The notes under the pieces are model-generated. The model was not told the origin of the DNA. It worked only from the letters and a program-made list of their open reading frames with translations, and ran no database searches. A program made the position numbers and the translations under genes. 37,878 nucleotides of DNA from NCBI GenBank assembly GCA_031272965.1, contig JAISSS010000143.1, forward strand, positions 1 to 37,878. Direction: 5' to 3'. The first letter of the stretch is position 1. Each line of letters starts with the position of its first letter. Of the stretch, positions 25,640 to 35,900 are shown one piece after another. The DNA is from Bacteroidales bacterium (lineage in GTDB: Bacteria; Bacteroidota; Bacteroidia; Bacteroidales; Prolixibacteraceae).

Positions 25640-27973
25640 TCAGTTCCATCCGGGATTTTGCCAGCTTTCGCCGGTGTATTCCTGCATTTTCAGCACTTCG
25701 CTTTGCATGATGGGGAACATGAGATACTTGTCGGTATTTGTTCCGCGTTCTTTAAGTTTTATGCGGGTGTAGTCGAAAGTATTGCTGCTGTTTTTAGTTA
25801 TTTTCATGCCGGTAACGAAGTTGTCGGTTTGGCTGAGGATTTTCCAGCGGCGCACGTCGAAGAAGCGGTGTTCTTCGAAGGCGAGCTCTACGCGGCGTTC
25901 GTTACGGTAGCGGGCTTCGAAGTCTGACTTCGACAGTCCTGCGGGCAGTTTTGGCATTTGAGCCCGCAGGCGGAGCGAATCCACGGCATCGATAGCCGAG
26001 AGGGAGAGGCCTCCGGCCACTTTGGCGGGGACCACCGTGCTGGGGCTTCCGGCGTTGTAAGCCGCCTCGGCGAAGTTGAGATACAGCTCACCCATTCTGT
26101 AGAGGCGGATGATGGGGTCAACGGATACGCCGACGGCAGATTTATAGTTGTTAAATTTGCGCAGGTAGTATCCCGTGCGGGTGTAGCGGGTATCTGTAAC
26201 CCTGTCGGATATGCCGCAGTTGCCGCCCACGAATGTCTCCACACTCACGATTGGCGGGGGCGGGGTATAGCTGACAATCATGGGGCTCTTGATGGTCAGG
26301 GTAACGCCTATCTGGTTATTGACGAAGTCAAAGCGCAGGAAGTGCTGTTCCACGGGTTCGCTGCCGGCTACGGTCATGTCGGCATTTCCGAATCCGTAGT
26401 CGCCGTCCACATTGCCGCCGATTTCATGCTCGAAATGTATCCATTCTCCGGGTTCGGTTTTCACGATGGTCATATTCTGGCCGGTGCTTCTGCCGCCTTC
26501 GGGGCCGCCTCTCACACAGAAGAAGAACTCTGCATCCCACACGTTTCCGTCGCACTGGTAGTCAAAAGATACTACACGCTTGACGGCTTTTACGATAGGT
26601 TTGCCGATGTTGGTGAAATAGTAGTATGCATCGGCGCCGGTGGATGTGGCGGTTATCGAGCCGTCCGCGTTGACGGTAACGGTGCATCGGGAGGGGTTGT
26701 CGCCGGGTGATGGCGGGGTACGGTATCCCATGGTGATTTTGCCGAGGGTGTCGTTCTTACCCAGCAGTGCGCGGTCGGAATTATTGTAGTAAATTGAGGC
26801 GTAGAAGCGCGGGTCACGTCCCTCGTAGGGATTTGCGGGGTCGTAGTCGGTGGCTAAGGGGTTGTAGATTGGGATGAGGTGGTCGGCGTCAGCATAGCCC
26901 AGAATTGGGGGTACGCCGGTGCTCTGCATCTCATAGCTGTCCACGAGTTCCTGCGAAGGCCCCGCCCCTGCCGCATTCTGGCCCTCAGTAACGGGGGTTC
27001 CCGCATTTATCCACACGTTAGAGCGGCTACCGGCGCCATAGATGGTTTCCTTATCCACGGCGCGGCTGGCGTCAGAGGTAACCACGCAACAATAGTAGTC
27101 GTAGGCACTGCGGGCGATGTCGCTTGATGGGGTGATATTAAACAGGCGGAAGCCGTGAGCATAGCACTCGTCGAGGGCTTCTTTGGTGATTTCCAGCGCC
27201 TTGTTCCAGTCATATTTACTGCCGCTGGCATACCATAAGGGGCTTGCCGCATAGAGGGCGGCCTGCGATTTCACCGCCCAGGCGAAGGCGCGGGTGATGG
27301 TGCCGTTCTCGTTGTCGCTCAAGTCCCAGCGGAATCCCACAGTAGAGCGGGATGATATTGGCAGGGCCAGCGCCGAATCGCACGAGGCCATGATGAAGTC
27401 CACACATTCCTCGAAAGAGGCTCTGCGGTCCTGCGTAAAGTCGTAGCCTATTTCGTATGGTTTGTCCATTATCGGGACGCCGCCATAGCGCTTGATAAGC
27501 TGCAGGTAGTAGAACCCGCGCAGGGTATATACTTCTCCAATCCAGCCGCTAAGCTCGTCGGCTTCGATGGCGGCGGTGAATATTTCGGGGTCGTTGATAT
27601 ATGTCAGGAAAGAATTACATTTCCGTATTCCCTCGAAATAATGCTGCCACACGTCGCCCACGGGGTTTGAGAACACTGATGTGCGGTTGTTATACCAGTT
27701 GTTGGGGCTGCTGCTCACGCCGTCGGCGGCGTCGTGGGCCTCGTCGCTGTAGGAGGCCAGCAATGCGCCGCCATTATTGAATCCGGGCGTGATGATGTAG
27801 TCGCGGCACCGGTCGTGGTAGTTGCGCACCCGATAGTATTCGCTGAAGACAGTTTCTATCGTCAGGCGGCCGTCGGAGGGCAGGTCGAGGTCGGCACAGG
27901 CGGGCATTCCCGTCAGCACGACTGCAGTGGTCAGGATATTAAGAATACTGCGTTTTAAGTCTTTGTTTATCAT
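25640..27973 (-). CDS. SusD/RagB family lipoprotein with an inserted module (SusD2)
   Basis: This 777-residue outer-membrane lipoprotein (lipobox MPAC, Cys26) is the lid/binding partner of SusC2. The SusD fold is clear: WQHYFEGIRKCNSFL, the TPR-like EVYTLRGFYYLQLIKRYGGVP, RAFAWAVKSQAALYAASPLW, PSQELVDSYEM, GRDPRF and the C-terminal FEARYRNERRVELAFEEHRFFDVRRW, ending GESWQNPGWN. It is ~160 residues longer than SusD1 (615). The extra length lies at about residues 410-570, between GRDPRFYASIYYN and ETFVGG...RTGYY; in SusD1 the same two landmarks are about 25 residues apart. The insert has DYQ..., AEFFFCVRGGPEGGRSTGQN, WIHFEHEI and QHFLRFDFVNNQIG, matching the C-terminal module of the BACON lipoprotein at 23192-24592. 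It starts 11 bases after the SusC2 stop. Confidence 0.92.
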   Translation of the reverse strand: MINKDLKRSILNILTTAVVLTGMPACADLDLPSDGRLTIETVFSEYYRVRNYHDRCRDYIITPGFNNGGALLASYSDEAHDAADGVSSSPNNWYNNRTSVFSNPVGDVWQHYFEGIRKCNSFLTYINDPEIFTAAIEADELSGWIGEVYTLRGFYYLQLIKRYGGVPIMDKPYEIGYDFTQDRRASFEECVDFIMASCDSALALPISSRSTVGFRWDLSDNENGTITRAFAWAVKSQAALYAASPLWYASGSKYDWNKALEITKEALDECYAHGFRLFNITPSSDIARSAYDYYCCVVTSDASRAVDKETIYGAGSRSNVWINAGTPVTEGQNAAGAGPSQELVDSYEMQSTGVPPILGYADADHLIPIYNPLATDYDPANPYEGRDPRFYASIYYNNSDRALLGKNDTLGKITMGYRTPPSPGDNPSRCTVTVNADGSITATSTGADAYYYFTNIGKPIVKAVKRVVSFDYQCDGNVWDAEFFFCVRGGPEGGRSTGQNMTIVKTEPGEWIHFEHEIGGNVDGDYGFGNADMTVAGSEPVEQHFLRFDFVNNQIGVTLTIKSPMIVSYTPPPPIVSVETFVGGNCGISDRVTDTRYTRTGYYLRKFNNYKSAVGVSVDPIIRLYRMGELYLNFAEAAYNAGSPSTVVPAKVAGGLSLSAIDAVDSLRLRAQMPKLPAGLSKSDFEARYRNERRVELAFEEHRFFDVRRWKILSQTDNFVTGMKITKNSSNTFDYTRIKLKERGTNTDKYLMFPIMQSEVLKMQEYTGESWQNPGWN
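26260..26745 (-). other. Jelly-roll-like module nested in SusD2
   Basis: This codes for about residues 410-570 of SusD2, from GKITMGYRTPP to the proline linker SYTPPPPIVS. Flanking proline/glycine-rich joints (TPPSPGDNPSR before, TPPPP after) look like inter-domain linkers. Homology to the module at 23192-23660 is by eye over about 140 residues. Confidence 0.75.
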
Positions 27974-27984
27974 GTCTGAACATT

Positions 27985-30900
27985 TTAGAAGTTAACACTA
28001 AGACCGAGATTATAGACCCTGTAGGGCTGATACATCGTCATCGAGAATATTTCGGGGTCGATGTATTTGGTTTTCATATTGTCGATAGTGAACACGTTAT
28101 GCACGTTGATTGCGAGGCGTACCCGCTCGGAGCGGATTTTGCGGGCGATATTGTCGGGCAGCGTGTAGGCTAATTCCACATTTTTGAGGCGCACAAACGA
28201 GCGGTCTTGCAGGAAGTAGTCGCTGTTCTGGTGGTTTGAGGATGTGGAGAGCGACAGGGCGGGGAAAGTGATGCTTTCGCCTGCCGCATAGCGTTCGGGC
28301 GTCCATGCGTTCTGGTGCAGGTCGCTGTAGTAGCCGTAACGGGTTGCTGTTTCCTTGACGCCCACTAAGCTGGTGGTGAATGATGACCAGTTGCTGACGC
28401 CCTGAAAGAACAGCGCTATTTCCCAGTTCTTCCATGTAGCGCCCAGATTGAGGGCATATTCTACTTCGGGATATGAGGGATAGCCCATCGGGACGACGTC
28501 TTTGGCGTCAATCACGCCGTCGTTGTTGAGGTCTATATACTTGAGGTCGCCCAAGCGGGGTGCGCCGAATGAGTATGTCAGGCCGGAAGTGGCCAGCTCG
28601 TCGGCAGAGTTGAACATTCCGTTGCCGTTGCTGTAGTCAACAAGGTAGCCCCATTGCTGTCCCCAGCGGTAGCCTTCGGAATGATAGCGGTATGGATAGT
28701 CCGTGTCGTAGGGGGCCTCGTCCACATCTATCACCTTGTTACGGGCGAAGGTATAGTGGAAGTCGGCGTTCACGGCAAGTTCCTTATTAAAGTGTTTGTT
28801 GAATCCCAGCGTCAGCTCGTATCCGGCGTTCTCCATCTTGCCGGCGTTGATTTTCGGGTAGTATCCCAGCGCAATTCCCTGATATTGAGGAATGCGGTTG
28901 CTGCCGGAAATCAGCATATTGTCAACCTTGTCGGTAAAGTAGTCGAAGCCGACGGTAACCATGTCGAACAGTCCGAGGTCGATACCTAAGTTGAGCTTTT
29001 TGATTTTCTCGGCTTCTAATTTCGGGTTTCCGTATTCGAGTTCACGGCCGTCGGCGCGGATATTTGTCAGGTAAGCGAAGCGGGTACCCATCTGGTCGTT
29101 GGCAGTGATGCCGTAAGAGGCGCGGAGTTTGAGCAGGCTCACGTAATCGTTCTCAAAGAAGTCTTCTTTGGAGAGGATGTATGCGGCCGAAATCGCGGGG
29201 GTTGCCGTATAGCGGTAGTCCGGATGGAACTGTTCGGAGCCGGAATAGCCGATATCGCCCTTGAGGAAATAGCGGTCTTTGTAGCCGTAAAGCACACTGA
29301 GGCCGAAGTTCTGCCGTTTATATGGCAGAATTGAATTGCCGGAGCCGGTGGCTTCCTTTTCCTGCAGCAGGTAATAGGTGTGGGCGGAGGCGTCAATGCT
29401 GTGCTCGCCAAAGCGGCGGTTATATTCAGCGTTGGCAAACAGGTCTAAATAGTAGAAGAATACATGTCCTTTCCCGTATGCTAACGGTGTGTCCTCGTAG
29501 GTTTTATACACCGAGAAGTTGTCTAAGCGGTCGAAGCTGTTGTCACGGATAACCCGCACGTAGCTTTGGGTGGTGGTGGTGGCATTACGCACGTATGTTT
29601 GATATGCCATTGCGCCGCTCACTGACAGCCCTTTTGTGAGGAAGCTCATGTCAACTTTCAGGCCGACCTGGGCTATCACGTTGGTCTCGATGACCTGCGT
29701 ATAGCCGCTGCGGTTGAGGATGCCATAGACGGACGAGTCGAAGCCGTCCACCACTACCGCCTTGTTGCTGACAGTGGGCTCATCTTCGATGATAGGCGAG
29801 ACGGGGCCGAACATTGTCGGCGGGGCGTTGAACAGTTCGCTGTAGATGTTCCATCCCATCGTGCCGCCGCCGGAGAGCTGTTCGCGTTTGATGCTGCCGG
29901 TAAGGCGCATATACCCCGACACATATTTGCTGAACTTGGCGTCCATATTTGAGCGGAAGTTCACAATCTTCACATTCGGAGTGGGGTCATAACTGCGGTC
30001 CGGTTCGTCAGTGATTTTGAAGGGTTCTTCCTGGTTCACGAATCCGATGTCCGAGAAATAGTGGAATGTGTCGTTGCCCCCGATAACATTAACGCCCACA
30101 CGCTGTCGCGTTACCGCCTTGCGCATGTAGATGTCGTACCAGTCGTTATTCGGGTATGAGATGTCGTCGCCGGCGGCGAAGTGGTCAATTTCGTCCTGTG
30201 AGAACTGGGAATATGGTCCCAGTCCGTCACGTTCACCGGCTTCGTTCCGCAGTTCGGCATAGCGGGCCGAGCCATAGAACGGGGGACGCCGGGTCATCTG
30301 CTGGACGGAGAAGTCGCCGTAGGCCTCTATCTTTTTAGGGCCGCTGTAGCCGCGCTTGGTCGTGATAACTATTGCGCCGCTGGCGCCCTGTATGCCGTAT
30401 ATTGCGGTTGCGGAGGCGTCTTTGAGGGCCGTAATACTCGCGATTTCTTTGGGCGAGATGAACTCATAATACTGGGTAGGCGTAACTACCCCGTCGATGA
30501 TTATCAGCGGGCTGGCGTCATTGTTTGAATAGCGGCCGCGTATTCTCATGCTGGTATTGTTGTATCCGAAGAAGGTCAGTTCGGGGATTGCCGAGATTGT
30601 TGATACGCCGGTGAGGCGTCCCTGATAGGTCTCTGACAGCACGTTTGAAGGGGTGCGGTTGATGACATCGCCACTGACCGTGGCCACAGCCCCCGTAAAC
30701 GATTCGCGGCTGTGCAGGTCATAGCCGGTGTTGATATAGCCGCCCTGATTGTGGTTGTCGAACTTCAGCACGATTTTCTCCAGCTTATTGAGCTGCTCTA
30801 CGGATATGCGCTGGTTTAAATAGCCTGCCGCAGAGACGGTTACAAAGCTGCTGCCGTCATTGATTATCAGCATGTATATGCCTGTTTTCGGCGTGAAGTA

Positions 30901-31062
30901 CTGATTGTCGCCAAATTCGGAGACCAGCAGGGCGCCGCCTATCGGCTGGTCGAAGATGTTGACCACCCTGTTCTGGACTTCCTGGGCTACAGCCCCCTGC
31001 CCCACCAGCACGGCCATCGTGCAGAGCGCTGCATATCTGATATATTTGTAGAAAATATTCAT
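27985..31062 (-). CDS. SusC/RagA family TonB-linked outer-membrane transporter (SusC2)
   Basis: The 1025-residue barrel imports the ligand captured by SusD2. A signal peptide ends near GAVAQ (residue 26). The N-terminal extension (about 30-105) is a divergent carboxypeptidase-regulatory-like domain. The plug has SNVLSETYQGRLTGVS, the family signature MRIRGRYSNNDASPLIIIDG and IASITALKDASATAIYGIQG followed by ASGAIVITTKRG. The barrel strands follow, and the protein ends YRVYNLGLSVNF with the terminal Phe of outer-membrane proteins. It lies 40 bases after SusD1 and 11 bases before SusD2, so translation is probably coupled to the latter. Confidence 0.95.
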   Translation of the reverse strand: MNIFYKYIRYAALCTMAVLVGQGAVAQEVQNRVVNIFDQPIGGALLVSEFGDNQYFTPKTGIYMLIINDGSSFVTVSAAGYLNQRISVEQLNKLEKIVLKFDNHNQGGYINTGYDLHSRESFTGAVATVSGDVINRTPSNVLSETYQGRLTGVSTISAIPELTFFGYNNTSMRIRGRYSNNDASPLIIIDGVVTPTQYYEFISPKEIASITALKDASATAIYGIQGASGAIVITTKRGYSGPKKIEAYGDFSVQQMTRRPPFYGSARYAELRNEAGERDGLGPYSQFSQDEIDHFAAGDDISYPNNDWYDIYMRKAVTRQRVGVNVIGGNDTFHYFSDIGFVNQEEPFKITDEPDRSYDPTPNVKIVNFRSNMDAKFSKYVSGYMRLTGSIKREQLSGGGTMGWNIYSELFNAPPTMFGPVSPIIEDEPTVSNKAVVVDGFDSSVYGILNRSGYTQVIETNVIAQVGLKVDMSFLTKGLSVSGAMAYQTYVRNATTTTQSYVRVIRDNSFDRLDNFSVYKTYEDTPLAYGKGHVFFYYLDLFANAEYNRRFGEHSIDASAHTYYLLQEKEATGSGNSILPYKRQNFGLSVLYGYKDRYFLKGDIGYSGSEQFHPDYRYTATPAISAAYILSKEDFFENDYVSLLKLRASYGITANDQMGTRFAYLTNIRADGRELEYGNPKLEAEKIKKLNLGIDLGLFDMVTVGFDYFTDKVDNMLISGSNRIPQYQGIALGYYPKINAGKMENAGYELTLGFNKHFNKELAVNADFHYTFARNKVIDVDEAPYDTDYPYRYHSEGYRWGQQWGYLVDYSNGNGMFNSADELATSGLTYSFGAPRLGDLKYIDLNNDGVIDAKDVVPMGYPSYPEVEYALNLGATWKNWEIALFFQGVSNWSSFTTSLVGVKETATRYGYYSDLHQNAWTPERYAAGESITFPALSLSTSSNHQNSDYFLQDRSFVRLKNVELAYTLPDNIARKIRSERVRLAINVHNVFTIDNMKTKYIDPEIFSMTMYQPYRVYNLGLSVNF

Positions 31063-31101
31063 AATTACAATTCTTAATAATGAACAGTTGTTATTAAATA
31101 A

Positions 31102-32949
31102 TTACCAACCCGGGTTTTGCCATTTCGTTTGCGTAACGGCTTCGAGGTTTGAAGCCTCATCGAAGGGAAGCGGCAGCAGCAGGTCTTTGTTTTGCCAGCC
31201 GCCCCGCGGGTTCTCGCGGATAGAGCGTCGGGTATAAGTATAGTTTGAGCCGTTCTTTTCAATCTGCATGGCCGTAAAGTATTTGCAGGTGGCACTGAGG
31301 TCTCCGTCAGGCGTTTGCCAGCGGCGCAGGTCAAAATAACGGTTTTCTTCCCATGCCAGCTCTATGCGGCGCTCATTGCGGATACGCAGGATGAGGTCTT
31401 CCTTCGACAGTCCGGCGGGCAGGTCGGGCATGCCGGAGCGGGCACGTACCTCGTTGGCGGCGGCAGCGGCCTCGGCGAAATGGCCTGCTTCTGCGGCGGC
31501 CTCGGCTAAGTCAAGCAGCAGCCCTCCAAGACGGTAATATTTCCAGTTGGAGTTGTTTATCTGGATGGCATTACTCGATTTTGGCGTAACCATTTTGTAG
31601 TGGTAGTATCCCGTGCGGGAATGGGTGCGGTTGTTGATGTCCCAGCTCGGCTCATGCGCCCCGCCCATGTATGTCTGTATCTCTATGTCCCAACTCGTGA
31701 ACGGCGCTTTCGGTTCCATTTCTATATGGACACCGTTATAGAGTACGTATTCTGCGAACCGCGGGTCACGGTTTTCGTAGGGGTTATTGGGGTCATAGAG
31801 GGTGTTATCCCTATTGTAGTTCGGTTGCAGGTGCCGCTCGTCAAGATAGGGTTTTGCCAGGTCGAGAACGGGCTTGCCGTCGATGGTCTCGAAAGCGTCC
31901 ACGAGTTCCTGGGTGGGACAGGTGCCGCACTTGTATGTGTTCGGGTGGTCGCAGCCGATATAGCCGATGTGCCACACGAAAGTGCCGCCGTCGCGCACCT
32001 GGAAGATGGTTTCCTTATCGCGCGGGGTTGCCGAGTAGTCGGCATTATTGCAGACCAACTGTCGCAGGGCGGCCGCAGGGCCGGTGCCGAAGCCTGCTTG
32101 ATTCGTGCAGGCGGTAAACAGCTCATAGCCATTGGCTTTGAGCAGCTGAACGGAGTTGCTGATTTCCTGGTAGGCCTCTTCCCAGAGGTTCAGGCCGTCG
32201 TTATGCAGGGGGCTTGCCGCAAAGAGCATGGCATTCGCCTTGAGGGCGCAGGCCAGCGCTTTGGTGGTTCGCATGGCGTCCGCGCTATTGTCGATGCGCC
32301 ACGGCAACATCGGCTCGGCGAGGGCTTCCGTACATTCCTTAACGATAAACCGTGCCACTTTAGCTACCGAATCGCGGCGGTAGGTGGTAAAATCGGCGTC
32401 GTAGGACACCGACCCTTCAATTACCGGTACCCGTCCGAACCACTTCACAAGTTCCATGTAGAAGAAGGCCCGCAGCACTTTGGCTTCGGCTTTGAAGCGG
32501 CCGCGGTTGGCCGGTTCCGACACGGCGGTGGTCTCCTGGTCTATCAGCTCAATGAACTGCGAGCAGAGGTGAATTTGCTGCCACGACCGCTCCCAATAAG
32601 CGGCATTATAGGTGGCAGGCGTGTGGTTATCGGCCGGCCAGTCGCGCAGCCAGTGCTTGGCGGCCGTGTTATTGTCATTATAGCAGCCTGTAACGCTCTG
32701 GTCGGCGGCGTCATCGGACGACCACCCGTCATCGGAGCAGGCCACCACTAATGGGTCAAAGAACCAGTAAACGTATCCTTTTCGCGGGATTTGATTATAG
32801 CAGGCGTTGAGCAGCGCCTCGACGCGGAGCGGGTCCGAAAGGATTTCATCCATTTGCAGCAACCCGTCTGGAGCGCGGTCAAGCACATCGGTGCAGCCGC
32901 CAAACAGTGCGCCTGCAAATATCATTAATATAAGAGTATATTTTTTCAT
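31102..32949 (-). CDS. SusD/RagB family lipoprotein (SusD1)
   Basis: The 615-residue lipoprotein (lipobox FGGC, Cys19) is the partner of SusC1. Visible SusD features are SDPLRVEALLNACYNQIPRKG, WERSWQQIHLCSQFIELI, AEAKVLRAFFYMELVKWFGRVPVIEG, KALACALKANAMLFAASPLHN, CPTQELVDAFE, NRDPRF, RTGYYHYKMV and the C-terminal LILRIRNERRIELAWEENRYFDLRRW. It ends in QTKWQNPGW, near identical to the SusD2 end, showing the two SusDs are related. Length is near the top of the normal range and no extra domain is apparent. Confidence 0.94.
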   Translation of the reverse strand: MKKYTLILMIFAGALFGGCTDVLDRAPDGLLQMDEILSDPLRVEALLNACYNQIPRKGYVYWFFDPLVVACSDDGWSSDDAADQSVTGCYNDNNTAAKHWLRDWPADNHTPATYNAAYWERSWQQIHLCSQFIELIDQETTAVSEPANRGRFKAEAKVLRAFFYMELVKWFGRVPVIEGSVSYDADFTTYRRDSVAKVARFIVKECTEALAEPMLPWRIDNSADAMRTTKALACALKANAMLFAASPLHNDGLNLWEEAYQEISNSVQLLKANGYELFTACTNQAGFGTGPAAALRQLVCNNADYSATPRDKETIFQVRDGGTFVWHIGYIGCDHPNTYKCGTCPTQELVDAFETIDGKPVLDLAKPYLDERHLQPNYNRDNTLYDPNNPYENRDPRFAEYVLYNGVHIEMEPKAPFTSWDIEIQTYMGGAHEPSWDINNRTHSRTGYYHYKMVTPKSSNAIQINNSNWKYYRLGGLLLDLAEAAAEAGHFAEAAAAANEVRARSGMPDLPAGLSKEDLILRIRNERRIELAWEENRYFDLRRWQTPDGDLSATCKYFTAMQIEKNGSNYTYTRRSIRENPRGGWQNKDLLLPLPFDEASNLEAVTQTKWQNPGW

Positions 32950-32968
32950 TTCTGTCCTGTTTTACGAG

Positions 32969-35900
32969 TTAAAATGTAACGTTAATACCGAAGTTTACCA
33001 TCTTGGTTAAGCCATAGCTCAAGGCATAGCTCATTTCGGGGTCAACCACATTGACGGGGAGTTTTGTCCATGTCCAGAGGTTGTTGCCATTGACATATAT
33101 TCTGGCGCGACTCATGTTGATGGATTTCAGCAGGGTTTTGGGGATATTGTAGCCCAGTTCGATGTTCTTCAGGCGCAGGAAGGAGCGGTCCATAATGAAC
33201 ACGCTGTTGGCGCGCTGGCTGACGCCCTGGGAGGTTCCCAAAGCGGGATATGTAATTTTGTCGCCTTTCACGTAGCGCTCAGGCGTCCACGCATTGCGGT
33301 GCCATCCCGAATAGAAGCCCACAAGTCCGAACTCGGTAACGCCCCAGTCGGTCTGCGTCCAGCTGCTCTGGCCGATGCCGGTAAAGAGGAAAGAGAAGTC
33401 GAAGTCGTGGAACTCTAAGGAGCCGGAGAATCCGTATGATATGCGGGGAACGCTGGGATAGCCTATCGGGGCGATGTCGCGGTCGTTAACTACTCCGTCC
33501 GGTTCAGGGCCGTCGGGGCCGCTGACCCCTGCGATGTCCTTATACATGAAGTCGCCCAGACGCGGCACCCCGCCTACCGCATAGGTCGGCAAATTGTCAA
33601 GTTCACTTTGGGTATTGATATAGCCGTTGCCATTGCTGTAGTCTATCAGGTAGCCCCACTGTGTGCCGATGCTGTAGCCGGTGCTGCGGAAAGGATAGGC
33701 ATAGTCGGAACCATAGCGTACCTCGTCGGCAAATATCACCTCATTGCGGTTATAGGCAATGTTGCCTTTCACGTTGAAGCTGATGTCGTTAGTGATATTT
33801 TTGCGGTAGCCGACTTCCAGTTCTGCGCCCTTGTTATCGACAATACCAAGGTTTACTTTCGGTATATTGCTTATCGGCACTCCCTGCAGTATCGGCACGG
33901 TTTTGCGGGTGATGAGGATTTTGTCGCGGTGTTCCGAGAACACGTCCGCGGTGATAGTGATGGCATCGAACAGGCCTATCTCAAGTCCGGCGTTCTTCTT
34001 TTCGGCTTTTTCCCACTGGACGTGGTCATTGCCGATAAGCCCCTGGTTCACCTGCTGGCCGCGTCCGAGGCTGCTGTAGATGCCGCTCCCCATCGTTATG
34101 GAACTCTGGTAGAGGAAACGTCCCTGACCGCTGTCATTACCGGTGATGCCGTAAGAACCGCGTATCTTGAGGAACGAAATCACGGGGTTGTCTTTGAGGA
34201 ACTCTTCGCGGCTGGCCACCCATCCTATCGAATAGGAGGGGAACGAGCCGAAGCGGTTGGCCGGAGCGAACTGCTCTGAACCGTTACGCCCGTAGTTAAA
34301 CTCGGCTAAATAACGCCCCGCATAATCGTAGGTTACGCGGGCTATCATACCTATAACATTATGGGGCACGGCGGCGCCATAATCCTGGTGGTCGCGCTGG
34401 TAGAGCAACATGCCGGTAACGTTGTGGTCTTCGGCAAAGGTACGGGCATAGTTGAGCGACAGCTGATAGTTGGTATAGTAGCTGGTACTCATATTCTTGC
34501 TGATAGAGATGGATGTGTCCTGGTTGCTGTTAATCGGTGAATAGGAACTTATTCCACCGGCTTCGCGGGCCACCGTAACAGAATAGCTGTCAAGGTCTTT
34601 ATGGCCTTCCAAAACGGTATTGGCGCTGGTGTCGAAAGCCACTAATCCTTTGAAGCTCAATCCTTTAGTGATAAAGTTCAACTTCCAGTCCACGCCGAGC
34701 GAGGAGTTGAGGGTGGTGCTGGTCTGCTGGCGGTATCCACGGCGGTTGATTTCGCCGTAAGTGTTACGGTCCTGGCCGGACTGTGCCACTATTTCTCCGG
34801 CCGGTACGCCATAGCCGGCGGCGGTCAGCGGGCCCGGGTCGGTGGGCGGGGTAGCCCACGTATAGGCTATCATGTTCTCAATCATGGTCGTTACGCTGCC
34901 GCCAAACAGTTGCGTCGTTTCCGGAGTGTTCATCCGCTGCAGATAGCTCGAAATATTCAGCGAGAACTTCAGGTCGTCAATCGGTTTGTAGTCGATGTTG
35001 CCGCGGAAGTTATAGCGGTTCATTTTATAGCTGGGGTCGTAGCCCAATTTGCTCTCCGGCTCGGTCTTGAAGTTACCCCCCTGCCCTATGTAACCGGCAT
35101 TGAGGAAGTAAGTAAAGTCTTTCTGGCCGCCGTTAAAGTTGGCATTAAGCCGGGTTTGGGGCGCCCAGTCGCGGAAGTAGTCATGAAACACGTCGCGGTC
35201 GGGATAGAACACGGGGTCTTCGCCACTGCGGTACATGTCAATCATATACTGTGTAAAGGGGTAAGTGCTTTCGCTGGCTGTAGGGTTGGAATTTTTGTAT
35301 GCCTGGTTGCGCAGTTCGGCAAATTCCCACGAATGGAGTCTGTCGGCATGGACGATGAACTTTTGCAGGCTGTAGTCGGCCGAGATGCTCAGTTCCGCTT
35401 TTCCGGCCTCGCCGCGGCGGGTGGTGATGAGGATAGCGCCGTTAGCGCCGCGCACACCGAATACGGCCGTGGCCGAGGCGTCCTTGAGGATAGATATTGA
35501 TTCCACCTCGTTGGGGTCGAGCATGCTGATTCCACTGCGCGGCACCCCGTCAATGAGGATGAGCGGTGTGGCGTCATTAAGGGTTCCCAGTCCGCGCAGA
35601 TAGAGGTTCACCACATCGTTGCCGGGCTGTCCCGACCGCTGCATGACCGTCAATCCGGGCAGCCGTCCCTGCAAGGCAGTAGAAAGGTTGGCTTGCGAGC
35701 TCTGTTTCAGCTCCTTGGTCTGCACTGTAGATATTGCGGCCGTAACCGATTCCTTCTTCTGTACGCCATACGCCACTACCACAACCTCGTCAACGCTGGC
35801 CGTTTCTACGGCGAGCACAACATTGATGGACGAGCGGGCGCCAACCGGCTGCTCTTGCGTCTGGAATCCTATGAAGCTGAATACCAGCACATCGGATTCC

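Noticed and set aside
25958-26710. Plus-strand open frame of 250 codons
   Set aside because: Antisense to SusD2, without recognisable motif, promoter or neighbouring plus-strand gene.
31600-32751. Plus-strand open frame of 383 codons
   Set aside because: It lies wholly antisense to SusD1, which has strong family motifs; the composition (many V, G, R) is that of a reverse-strand shadow in a GC-balanced gene.
33608-34279. Plus-strand open frame of 223 codons
   Set aside because: Antisense shadow of SusC1.
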